A stretch of DNA of 64,000 nt from DATLGB01 sp964242305 (GTDB taxonomy: Bacteria > Actinomycetota > Thermoleophilia > Solirubrobacterales > Solirubrobacteraceae), in the NCBI GenBank assembly GCA_964242305.1, contig CAXTBB010000016.1:16705-80704 (forward strand). Reading direction: 5' to 3'. Positions 33,307-41,075 of this stretch are shown piece by piece (positions within the stretch are counted from its first letter, which is position 1; each line of letters begins with the position of its first letter). Under the pieces are notes generated by a model. That model worked only from the letters and a program-made list of their open reading frames with translations. It had not been told where the DNA came from and did no database searches. Both the position numbers and the translations under genes were made by a program.

Positions 33307-35390
33307 GGACGTTTCACGCGCACCGCGTAGCGCGACGGCCGGGTCGCCACGACCGGCTGGCGGATGCGGGCGAGGCGCCGGACGATCGACGGCCATTCGC
33401 CCGCCTCCAGCGCCGGGGCGCCCTCCGTTCCGCCGCGCGCGGCGGCCTGGGGGCGGAACCCGATGTGGATGTGGTCGTCGTGGTCAGGCAGGGCGAACGC
33501 GGCCGGCTCGCCGGCGTAGTCCATCAGCGTGATGATCTGGTGCGGCGCCATCGGGCCCTGGAGCGTGAGCAGCTCGCGCACGGCGCGGTCGGTGATCGAG
33601 CCGGGCCCCTGGTGGCCGAGGATCGGAATGCCGTTGAGCGCGGCGATGTCCACCGCGTTCCCGCTCGAGTGCTCGGAGACGTTGCCGGACGCGGTCAGGT
33701 AGCTGTGGCCGCAGCGCAGCGCGGTGACCGTCGGATCCAGCCCCGATCCCGCCAGGAACTCGAGCGTGGCCAGCACGCGGCGGTCGATGGCGCCGACCGC
33801 GATGTCGTGCCGGCCGCAGGCGTAGACGCTCAGGCGCGGATCGGACAGGACCTGGCGCTGGAGCGCGTCCTTGCTCAGCAGCAGTGCCTGGCCGACGCTC
33901 GGGAGGGCGGCGTCGGCCTGATAGGCGGCGGTGGAGCCGAGCAGCTTCCACCCCTGCAGGATCGGCTTGGGGTCGATGCGGGGCGCGCCCTTGCCCGCCG
34001 GGCGGATCTCGAAGACGAGCGGACCACGGCCGGTCCGCCCCAGCACCGTCCCGGCGAGCACCCGCGCGCCGCGATGCATGGGGCGCGCGCGGTAGTCGCG
34101 GCGGTTGAGCTTGAGGACCGCGTCCTTCTCCGGGCGGTAGGCCGCCTCGGCGAGCTGGACAGTGCCGCCGTGGGTGCGCGACGCGCGGCGGGCGGGATGC
34201 GCGAAGAGCCGGTTCTTCTGCGGCCGCGCGGAGGCGGCGGGTGCCGCGGCGGCACCGGGCGCGGCGGGTGCGGCGGTCGCGTGCGTCTTCGCCGGCGCGG
34301 CGGGATGGGTCTTCGCGGTGCGCGACGCCGGCGCCTGCGGGCGCGGGTCTGCCTTGGGCGCGCGGAGCTTGACCGGCCGCCGGCTGCGGGGGACGGGGTA
34401 GGTTGCGGCGACGCGGTCCAGCCCCGAGTAGGTGAAGAGGTTGCCGTAGGCGTCCTGGACCGTGAGGCTGGTGTGAGAGACGCGGACGACGCGGCCGTCG
34501 CTGACCGCGATCGCGCGGGTGCCGCGCCGGGTGCGCAGCTCGATGCCGCGGTGGCTGCGCCGCTCCTTCGCGGACGGGAACGTGAAGCGGCCGGCCACCG
34601 GGAGCCGGCCCTGAGCGAGCCCGGTCAGCGCACTCACCAGCGGCGTCGGCAGCGCGGAGATCTCGCGGGCGCGCGCGAGGACGTCGTCGACGTACCAGTC
34701 GGCGTGGTTGTAGGCGAACACGGCGCGGCGGATGTCGTCGCCCGCGCCGGCCGCCTTCAAGTACCGCGCCGCCGCGAAGACCGCGTCGACCGGGTTGTAC
34801 GGATCGCGCAACCCGTCCCGGTTGGCGTCCACACCCCAGGTGCGCCACGACGCGGGCATGAACTGCATCCAGCCGAGCGCGCCCGCGCTGGACACGTCGA
34901 GGTTGCGGCCGTCGTCGGTCTCGACCTCGTTGATGGCGGCCAGCACCTCCCAGCGGACGCCGTACTGGATGCCCGCCGCCTGGTAGATCGGCAGCAGGAA
35001 GGGCGGGATGCGGAACGCCCCGAGCGCCGCCGCCGAGATGCGCGCGGCGGGCTGCGCCTGCCAGTCGGCGTCGGGCGCCGACCCGTGGCGCTCGCCGCCG
35101 ACGGGGGCGGGGGAGGGGGTCGCCGTGGGGGCGGGCGTCGGCCGCGCGTGCGCACGGGTCGGCTGGGGGTGCGACGCGATCGGGCGCGGCCTGGCCGCCC
35201 CCGCCGGGAGGTCGACCTCGAAGGTGCCGAGATCCTCGTCAGCGTTGGGCACGATTGGCGCGGGCGACGGGCTGGGGCTCGGGCTCGGCGACGGCTCGGG
35301 CGTCGGCGCCGTGTCCTGGGCCAGCGCGGGCGCGGCCAGGGTCGCCGCCGCCAGCCCGGCGGCGGCCGCGGAACGGGTGAGCACCCTCAC
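33303..35390 (-). CDS. Large secreted cell-wall hydrolase with transglycosylase, M23-like and M15-like parts
   Basis: A 695-residue exported protein. A signal peptide is followed by a Pro/Ser-rich segment. A lytic transglycosylase domain has WEVLAAINEVETDDGRN, GALGWMQFMPASWRTWGVDA, DPYNPVDAVFAAARYL and AVFAYNHADWYV. Next comes a degenerate M23/LytM-like region (HRGIELRTRRGTRAIAVSDG, interrupted by a long Ala/Pro/Lys insert, then PLVFEIRP), in which the HxH zinc motif is not obvious. A C-terminal M15-like domain follows with EHSSGNAVDIAAL and DHDDHIHIGF. The GTG start at 35390 overlaps the preceding stop by four bases. It is the last gene of the minus-strand unit that begins with pstS2. Confidence 0.78.
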   Translation of the reverse strand: MRVLTRSAAAAGLAAATLAAPALAQDTAPTPEPSPSPSPSPSPAPIVPNADEDLGTFEVDLPAGAARPRPIASHPQPTRAHARPTPAPTATPSPAPVGGERHGSAPDADWQAQPAARISAAALGAFRIPPFLLPIYQAAGIQYGVRWEVLAAINEVETDDGRNLDVSSAGALGWMQFMPASWRTWGVDANRDGLRDPYNPVDAVFAAARYLKAAGAGDDIRRAVFAYNHADWYVDDVLARAREISALPTPLVSALTGLAQGRLPVAGRFTFPSAKERRSHRGIELRTRRGTRAIAVSDGRVVRVSHTSLTVQDAYGNLFTYSGLDRVAATYPVPRSRRPVKLRAPKADPRPQAPASRTAKTHPAAPAKTHATAAPAAPGAAAAPAASARPQKNRLFAHPARRASRTHGGTVQLAEAAYRPEKDAVLKLNRRDYRARPMHRGARVLAGTVLGRTGRGPLVFEIRPAGKGAPRIDPKPILQGWKLLGSTAAYQADAALPSVGQALLLSKDALQRQVLSDPRLSVYACGRHDIAVGAIDRRVLATLEFLAGSGLDPTVTALRCGHSYLTASGNVSEHSSGNAVDIAALNGIPILGHQGPGSITDRAVRELLTLQGPMAPHQIITLMDYAGEPAAFALPDHDDHIHIGFRPQAAARGGTEGAPALEAGEWPSIVRRLARIRQPVVATRPSRYAVRVKRP

Positions 35391-35662
35391 GGCAGTCGCG
35401 ATCCGCACTGCGAGCAGAAGAGCGCCCCGCGCACGTACAGCGCGTCGCAGGCCTGGCAGGTTCCCGCCGCGCCGCTCTCCTCCAGGGCCAGCGAGCGGTC
35501 GAGCGTGGCCAGCTCGGCGTCGAGCTCCTGCAGGTCCGCCGCCCGCGCCGTGAGCACGTCGAGGCGGAAGTGGTCGCGCGCCGCCATCTCGTAGACGAGC
35601 CCGCCGAGGTCCCACTGCGCCTCGGCCACCCGGCGGGCGACGCTCTCGCGCTGGCTGCTCAT
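35387..35662 (-). CDS. Small zinc-ribbon protein
   Basis: A 91-residue protein: an N-terminal helical, probably coiled-coil region (ELDAELATLDRSLALEESG) and a C-terminal zinc ribbon with two CxxC knuckles (CQACDALYVRGALFCSQCG). No membrane segment. It overlaps both neighbours by four bases. Such proteins often act in assembly or regulation, but no role can be assigned. Confidence 0.68.
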   Translation of the reverse strand: MSSQRESVARRVAEAQWDLGGLVYEMAARDHFRLDVLTARAADLQELDAELATLDRSLALEESGAAGTCQACDALYVRGALFCSQCGSRLP

Positions 35663-36537
35663 CCGATCGTGGTCCCTTCCGACCCGCCGCCGGCGGGCTT
35701 CGACTTGTCGACGGGGGGCGGCGTGCCCTCCGTGCCGACCTTGTCCGGCAGCTTCTTGGACTGCTTCTGGAACTGGTCCGGTGACAGCTTCCCGGTGTTC
35801 TTGGGCGCCTTGGCGACCGGCTCGTCGTCGTCGCCCGTGGCCGACACCTGGACCACCTTGGCCTTCGGGAAGTCCTTGCGCAGGCCCTTGAGCGCGGCCG
35901 TCGCCTTGGCCTTGGAGCCGAATACGCCGGAGTAGACGATGTACCGGCTGGCGGGCAGCGACGCGTAGTCGTCGGAGAGCAGCGCGCCGACGTCGGCGGC
36001 GCCCTTGCCCTCGGCGGCCGACTTCGCCGCGGCGACCGCGGCGGCGTCCGTGCCCTCCGTGGGCAGCTTGGAAAGCTGCACGGTCCAGCCGTCCTTGCCG
36101 TCCGGCCAGTCGGACGTGAACGCCGACGCCGCGTCATCCGAAGACGCCGCCGCGGCCCCGCCCGCCGGGACGGTCACGTTGACGACCGGCGCGGCCGCCG
36201 CCGGGATGTTGACCAAAGTGCGCCGGTCCTTCGACGCGGTGCCGATGACCAGGCCGAGCACGAACAGGATCACGGCGGCGGCGACCCCGAGCACGCCGTA
36301 GAGCCACCGCGGCGTGCGGTCCGCCGACCGCGCCACGGCGGCCAGCGGGGCGGGGGCGGGGGCGGCCGCCACCGGCGTCGCGGTCGCCGTGAAGGGCGTG
36401 TCCACGCCCTCGCGGCGGCGCCCGCAGTTCAGGCACCAGCGCTGGTCGGGCGCGAGCGGCGCCGCGCACTGCTGGCACGGATCGAGCGGAGCGCCGACGG
36501 GCGCCGACAACGCGGGGGCGTGGGTGATGTTGGTCAT
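35659..36537 (-). CDS. Zinc-ribbon membrane protein with SPOR-like extracytoplasmic domain
   Basis: A 292-residue protein. It has an N-terminal cytoplasmic zinc ribbon (CQQCAAPLAPDQRWCLNCG), a Pro/Ala linker, one membrane helix (about residues 78-101, VLGVAAAVILFVLGLVIG) and an outer domain reading GWTVQLSKLP, ASRYIVYSGVF and AALKGLRKDFPKAKV, which resembles the SPOR fold that binds denuded peptidoglycan. The tail is low-complexity Lys/Pro/Gly. A cell-wall hydrolase is two genes downstream, fitting a wall-related role. SPOR assignment is from pattern only. Confidence 0.66.
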   Translation of the reverse strand: MTNITHAPALSAPVGAPLDPCQQCAAPLAPDQRWCLNCGRRREGVDTPFTATATPVAAAPAPAPLAAVARSADRTPRWLYGVLGVAAAVILFVLGLVIGTASKDRRTLVNIPAAAAPVVNVTVPAGGAAAASSDDAASAFTSDWPDGKDGWTVQLSKLPTEGTDAAAVAAAKSAAEGKGAADVGALLSDDYASLPASRYIVYSGVFGSKAKATAALKGLRKDFPKAKVVQVSATGDDDEPVAKAPKNTGKLSPDQFQKQSKKLPDKVGTEGTPPPVDKSKPAGGGSEGTTIG

Positions 36538-37253
36538 CGCAGGGTGGTGGGCGGGGCGGAGGCCGACAGCCGGGCCCCCTTGGCGGTGCCGATCAGGAAG
36601 GCCTGGAAGCGCGTGTGCCCGCCCGCCTTCAGGCGGCGGACGACGGCACGGCCGGCGGCGGTGACGCGGCCGCCGCGCCGGGCGACCACGTTGACGACGA
36701 GGTCACGCTGGTCGACCTTGGAGTGGTTGGTGACGGTGCCGGTAGCGGCGACGCCGCTGGTCGGATCGGTCTCGGCCTTCAGCGCGGAGATGGTCAGGCG
36801 CGGCGCGGCCGCGCGCACGACCTTTCCGCCGGCACCAGGCCGCGCCGTGGCCTTGGCCGGCTTCCCCGACGCGGTCACCTGGTCGTTGACCCACAGCGTC
36901 GACGCGCGCGCCGGCAGGAGCGCGGCGCTGACCAGGGAGCGCTCCAGCCCGGGGGTGTCGTTGCGGTACACGGAGGTCCCGGAGCGGTCGGCGAGGTTGA
37001 CGGCGAGCGGCACGCCGGCGAGGGTCCGCTTGGTCGTGTTGCGCAGCTCGACCACCAGGGCGGTGCCGTTGGGATCGGTCAGCAGCTGCGTCGAGGTCAC
37101 CTTCACCCCCGGCGCCGGCCGCGTCACCTTCAGCCCGGTCTCCGCCCGGCGCGACTTGGACGCGGCACGGAGCCGGGCGCTCTTGGACTGCGTGGACTCG
37201 CAGCCGCTGACCCCGACGGCGGCGACGGCGAGCAGCGCCAGCGCCGCCCTCAT
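36534..37253 (-). CDS. Putative lipoprotein of unknown function
   Basis: A 239-residue exported protein with a short signal ending in the lipobox VSGC (Cys18). The mature part starts with a basic segment and contains beta-rich stretches typical of immunoglobulin-like folds (TALVVELRNTTKRTLAGVPL and GVAATGTVTNHSKVDQRDLV), resembling two tandem domains of the kind seen in DUF4352-like surface proteins. Start and stop overlap the neighbours by four bases. It directly follows pstB2, so it is probably coexpressed with phosphate transport. Confidence 0.65.
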   Translation of the reverse strand: MRAALALLAVAAVGVSGCESTQSKSARLRAASKSRRAETGLKVTRPAPGVKVTSTQLLTDPNGTALVVELRNTTKRTLAGVPLAVNLADRSGTSVYRNDTPGLERSLVSAALLPARASTLWVNDQVTASGKPAKATARPGAGGKVVRAAAPRLTISALKAETDPTSGVAATGTVTNHSKVDQRDLVVNVVARRGGRVTAAGRAVVRRLKAGGHTRFQAFLIGTAKGARLSASAPPTTLR

Positions 37254-38134
37254 CCGAACGCCCCGCGGACGTAGTCGCGCGTACGCGGGTCGCGCGGCGC
37301 GTTGAAGACCTCGCCGGACGGCCCGTACTCGACGAGCTCGCCGAGGTACATGAACCCGACGTGGTCGGCGATGCGCATCGCCTGCTGCAGGTTGTGGGTG
37401 ACGATCACGATGGCGAGCGTCCCGGCCAGGGTCGTGATGAGGTCCTCGATGACCGCGGTCGAGCGCGGATCCAGTGCCGAGCACGGCTCGTCGAGGAGGA
37501 GCACCTCGGGCTTGGCGGCGATCGCGCGGGCGATGCACAGTCGCTGCTGCTGGCCGCCCGACAGCCGCAGCGCGGGCCGGCCGAGGTCGTCGGCGACCTC
37601 GTCCCACAGCCCGGCGCGGACGAGCGCCTCCTGCACCGGCTCGGCCAGGTCGGCCGCGCGCGGGCGGCGCGAGCCCTGCTGGCGCAGCGCGTAGGCGACG
37701 TTGTCGAAGATCGACATCGGGAACGGGTTGGGCTGCTGGAAGACCATCGCCACACGGCGGCGCAGGCGGGTCACGTCGAGCCCGTCGACGTCCTCGTCGT
37801 CGAGGACGATCCGGCCCTCGCGCGTCGCCGTGGGCGTCAGCTCCACGAGCCGGTTCAGCGACCGCAGCAGAGTCGTCTTCCCGCACCCCGACGGGCCGAT
37901 CAGGGCCAGCACCTCGCCCGAGCGCACCGGAAGGGTGACGTCGCGGACGGCGGGCTTGTCGGCGTAGCGGATGACCAGGTCCGACACGCGCATGCGCTCG
38001 GGCCCGTACGGCTTGGGCCGGCGCGCCCGCGGCTCGGGCGGCCGCGTCGCCGCGGTGGTCGCCTCGGCCACCGTCGCCGGCACGTCCGGCCGGATCCGGC
38101 GCCGCGGCGGCGGCGGGCTCATCAGCGGATCCAT
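37250..38134 (-). CDS. pstB: Phosphate ABC transporter ATPase PstB (copy 2)
   Basis: A 294-residue ATPase with Walker A GPSGCGKTT, QPNPFPMSIFDNVAYAL, signature LSGGQQQRL, Walker B LLLDEPCSALD and THNLQQAMRIADHVGFMYLG. An N-terminal extension of about 45 Pro/Arg-rich residues precedes the domain. I chose ATG 38134 because GGAGGGG lies 4 bases before it; ATG 38122 (TGATG with the pstA2 stop) is the alternative. It diverges clearly from PstB at 21604, so this is not a recent duplication. Confidence 0.93.
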   Translation of the reverse strand: MDPLMSPPPPRRRIRPDVPATVAEATTAATRPPEPRARRPKPYGPERMRVSDLVIRYADKPAVRDVTLPVRSGEVLALIGPSGCGKTTLLRSLNRLVELTPTATREGRIVLDDEDVDGLDVTRLRRRVAMVFQQPNPFPMSIFDNVAYALRQQGSRRPRAADLAEPVQEALVRAGLWDEVADDLGRPALRLSGGQQQRLCIARAIAAKPEVLLLDEPCSALDPRSTAVIEDLITTLAGTLAIVIVTHNLQQAMRIADHVGFMYLGELVEYGPSGEVFNAPRDPRTRDYVRGAFG

Positions 38135-39081
38135 CCGACCCCTCCGCTCCCGCGCCGGATCAGCCCGACCACGAAGTTGAGCCCGACGACGATGACCAGC
38201 AGCACGAAGGCGGCCGCGTAGGCCTTGTCGGGGGCGTTGCCCTCCCCGGCCGGGGAGTTGTTGTAGACGTAGGACGTCAGCGTCGAGCCGGTCCCGCGCA
38301 GCACGCCGAACGGGAACGGGCCGTCCTGCGGCGTGATCCGCCCGGTCGCGCCGAGCAGGATCACGACGATGGCGGTGTCGCCGGCGATGCGGCCCATGCC
38401 GAGCGCGAGGCCGGTGGCGATGCCCGGCCGCGACGCCGGCAGCAGCACCCGCCAGATCGTCGCCGCCCGGGTCTTGCCGAGCGCGTAGGACGCCTCGCGC
38501 ACGTGGCGCGGGATGGCGGCCAGCGCCTCGCGGGTCGCGCCCACCACGAGCGGCAGGGCGATCAAGGACATCATCGTCCCGGCCGCGAAGAACGAGCGGC
38601 CGAACACGCCGCCGCCTTCCGCGCGGAAAGAGAGAAAACCGAGCGCCCCGGACTGGAACACGAGCAGTCCGAAGATGGCCAGGACGATGCTTGGGGTGCC
38701 CGCGACGACCTCGATGGCGGACTCGACGAGGCGGCCGAGCCAGGCCGGCCGGCCGTACTCCGTCAGCCAGACCGACACGGCGACGCCGACCACGCCGGCG
38801 ATGGCGACGCCGATCACCGTGAGCATGAACGTGCCGATCAGCGGGTCGAGGAAGCCGCCGCTGGTCTTCTGGTCGAGGGTCGCCTCCGGTCGCGTCCACA
38901 GCAGGGACGGCTTGAGGTACTGGATCCCGCGGACGAGCATGTAGCCGACGATGGCGACCGCGAGGGCGCACAGCAGCATGCCCGCCGCCCAGCACAGCCC
39001 ATAGCCGATCCGGTCGATCAGCGGCCAGTCGGCGACGCGCTCGCGCGGCGGCTTCGCGGTGGTGACGGCGCCCGCGCTCAC
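38122..39081 (-). CDS. pstA: Phosphate ABC transporter permease PstA (copy 2)
   Basis: A 319-residue permease with about six helices. Core signatures are ASYALGKTRAATIWRVLLPA (ATPase-contact loop) and GMGRIAGDTAIVVILLG. The GTG start at 39081 overlaps the pstC2 stop by four bases. It lacks the extended N-terminal helices of PstA copy 1. Together with PstC2 and PstB2 it forms the second phosphate uptake system. Confidence 0.92.
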   Translation of the reverse strand: MSAGAVTTAKPPRERVADWPLIDRIGYGLCWAAGMLLCALAVAIVGYMLVRGIQYLKPSLLWTRPEATLDQKTSGGFLDPLIGTFMLTVIGVAIAGVVGVAVSVWLTEYGRPAWLGRLVESAIEVVAGTPSIVLAIFGLLVFQSGALGFLSFRAEGGGVFGRSFFAAGTMMSLIALPLVVGATREALAAIPRHVREASYALGKTRAATIWRVLLPASRPGIATGLALGMGRIAGDTAIVVILLGATGRITPQDGPFPFGVLRGTGSTLTSYVYNNSPAGEGNAPDKAYAAAFVLLVIVVGLNFVVGLIRRGSGGVGWIR

Positions 39082-40100
39082 GCGGCCCCGACCCCCACGC
39101 GCCGAAGCGGGCGGCGGATGAGCCAGCCCCCGACGCTGAGGAAGACGCTCGAGACGAGCAGGATCGCCGCGAACGCGTAGATGGTCTGGCCGAACGGCTT
39201 GACCGACAGGCCCTCCGCGTTGTCGACGATGGTGGCCGCCAGCGGACGCGTCGGCTCCAGGAAGAACGTGAAGCCGTCGAGCGGGTTGGGCGCGAAGCCC
39301 ACCGACCCGGAGACCATGGAGAGCATGATCGCCTCGCCCAGCGCACGGGCGGAGGCGAGCACCGCGGCGGCGACGATCGCCGGCCGCACCGCGCGCACGC
39401 TGATCGTCCACATCACCCGCCAGCGGTTGACGCCGAGCGCGGCGCCGCCCTCCTGCCAGGACCGCGGGACCGCCCGCAGCGCGTCCACGATGATCGCGAT
39501 CATGATCGGCGTGATCATCACGGTGAGGATCACGGTGGCGACCAGGACGCAGGCGCCGGTGAGCTGCACGACGTAGGCGACCGACTCCTCCCGGCCGCGC
39601 GAGGCCAGGTGGTCGCCGACGAAGGGGACGAGGACGAGGATGCCGATCAGCCCGTAGATGACCGACGGGACGGCGGCGAGCAGCCGGACGACCGGCTCCA
39701 GGATCGACCGCACCCGCGGCGGGGCGAACTCGACGATGAAGATCGCGCTCAGCAGCGCGAACACGAGGCCGAAGCCGACCGCGAAGATCGTCGTCAGCGC
39801 CGTCCCGTAGAGCAGGGGCCAGGCCCGCAGCTTGTACTCGTAGTGAGCAGGGTCGGCGGGGGAGTTGAAGATGCCCTGCAACTGCTGGTCGACGCTGCCG
39901 CCGCTCGTGAACCAGTGCAGTCCGTTGTGCGAGAACGACGGCCACGCCCGCGCGAAGACGAACACGATCATGCCGGCGATCAGCGCCAGGAGGAAGACCC
40001 CCAGGGCGCCGAGCGCGAGCTCGACCCGGCGGTCCCCCCAGGGACCGGCCGAGCCGGACGCCTCCACGGGCGCCCGGCGGATGGTCGCCGCGCTCGCCAT
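39078..40100 (-). CDS. pstC: Phosphate ABC transporter permease PstC (copy 2)
   Basis: A 340-residue permease with an N-terminal membrane helix (LGALGVFLLALIAGMIVFVF), a periplasmic loop of about 60 residues, and the conserved permease core (LLAAVPSVIYGLIGILVLVP, GGAALGVNRWRVMWTISVRA, ASARALGEAIMLSMVSG). The ATG lies directly beside the pstS2 stop. It is distinct from the shorter PstC copy 1 (307 residues). Confidence 0.92.
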   Translation of the reverse strand: MASAATIRRAPVEASGSAGPWGDRRVELALGALGVFLLALIAGMIVFVFARAWPSFSHNGLHWFTSGGSVDQQLQGIFNSPADPAHYEYKLRAWPLLYGTALTTIFAVGFGLVFALLSAIFIVEFAPPRVRSILEPVVRLLAAVPSVIYGLIGILVLVPFVGDHLASRGREESVAYVVQLTGACVLVATVILTVMITPIMIAIIVDALRAVPRSWQEGGAALGVNRWRVMWTISVRAVRPAIVAAAVLASARALGEAIMLSMVSGSVGFAPNPLDGFTFFLEPTRPLAATIVDNAEGLSVKPFGQTIYAFAAILLVSSVFLSVGGWLIRRPLRRVGVGAA

Positions 40101-40910
40101 CTAGGACCGCGGCACCCAGTGCGTGCCGATGATCTTGCGGGCCGCGCCGGACTTCTGCACCCAATTGATGAACTTCGCGACGGCGCCGGTCGCCTTGCCG
40201 CGCGTGACCATCCAGAAGTTGCGCACGCCGGGGTACTGACCGGACTTGGCGTTGCGCAGGTTGCAGGCCACGCCCTTGTAGCCGGTCGCGTGCACGCCGG
40301 CGGTGAAGTCGAACGAGACGAAGCCGATCGCCGTCGAGCTCGACCGGACCGCCTGCTGCACGAGGCCGTTGCTCGCCTTGGTCGACGCCGAGCCGGCCAC
40401 CTTGAGGTCGGGGCCCATGAAGATGTTCTGGAACGCATCCCCGGTACCGGACCCGGCCGTGCGGGCGATGAGCTTGATGGAGCCCTTCACCTGGGCTCCG
40501 TCGACGTCGCCCCAGTCGCGGACGCGGCCGGAGAAGATGTCCTGCACCTGATCCTGGCTGAGGTTGCCGATCGGGTTCTTGTTGTTGGTGATGAGGCAGA
40601 TGCCATCGCGCGCGATCTTGTTGAAGACGAGGCCGTGCGGATCGGTACCGGTCTGGGCGTCGCGGGAGGAGTTGCCGATGGAGACGCGGCCGTGGGCGAC
40701 GTCGTTGATGCCGATGTCGGAGCTGCCCTGCAGGATGGTGAACGAGGCGGCGTTCTTGAAGGTCTTCACGTACTTGGTGGCGAGCAGCTTGGCCAGCGGG
40801 TAGACGGAAGTGGAGCCGCTCATGGTGATCTTCGGCTTCGCTGTCGCCCCGACGGGCAGCGCGAGGCACGCGACCAGCGCGGCGATGATGGACAGACGGA
40901 TTCTGGACAT
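40101..40910 (-). CDS. pstS: Phosphate-binding protein PstS (copy 2)
   Basis: A 269-residue exported binding protein of the short PstS type. The signal peptide (LSIIAALVACLALPVGATA) is not a convincing lipobox, so it may be secreted or held by the permease. Binding motifs are ITMSGSTSVYPLAKLLA, QGSSDIGINDVAHG, SIGNSSR and ARTAGSGTGDAFQNIF. The ATG at 40910 has GGAGG seven bases upstream. It heads the minus-strand operon and lies under a four-unit PHO array 105 bp away. Confidence 0.93.
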   Translation of the reverse strand: MSRIRLSIIAALVACLALPVGATAKPKITMSGSTSVYPLAKLLATKYVKTFKNAASFTILQGSSDIGINDVAHGRVSIGNSSRDAQTGTDPHGLVFNKIARDGICLITNNKNPIGNLSQDQVQDIFSGRVRDWGDVDGAQVKGSIKLIARTAGSGTGDAFQNIFMGPDLKVAGSASTKASNGLVQQAVRSSSTAIGFVSFDFTAGVHATGYKGVACNLRNAKSGQYPGVRNFWMVTRGKATGAVAKFINWVQKSGAARKIIGTHWVPRS

Positions 40911-40969
40911 GGCGATACCTCCGGCGTATGCAGGGCTTTTGCGGCGGGGACGCGCACCGAGCCTTGGGG

Positions 40970-40993
40970 GCACCGTCCGAGCTCGGATGGTGC
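40970..40993. promoter_or_regulatory. 24-bp palindrome in the pstS2 leader
   Basis: GCACCGTCCGAG and CTCGGATGGTGC are inverted repeats with one mismatch (a G-U pair in RNA). It sits between the PHO-type array and the pstS2 start, and could be a protein operator or an RNA hairpin. The rest of the 153-bp gap (40911-41063) shows only the PHO array. Confidence 0.4.
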
Positions 40994-41014
40994 TGGTTCG
41001 CTGGGCCGCTGCCG

Positions 41015-41058
41015 GTGAAAGTCCGGTGAACGACTTGTCCACAGCCTGTGATCGCGGC
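41015..41058 (-). promoter_or_regulatory. Four-unit PHO-box array upstream of pstS2
   Basis: On the minus strand the units read GATCACAGGCT, GTGGACAAGTC, GTTCACCGGAC and TTTCACCGGCA. On the plus strand the triplets lie at 41015, 41026, 41037 and 41048, an exact 11-bp period. The orientation matches that of pstS2. The divergent gene at 41076 starts only 18 bp away. Confidence 0.68.
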
Positions 41059-41075
41059 GTACGTTGGCGCTCGTC

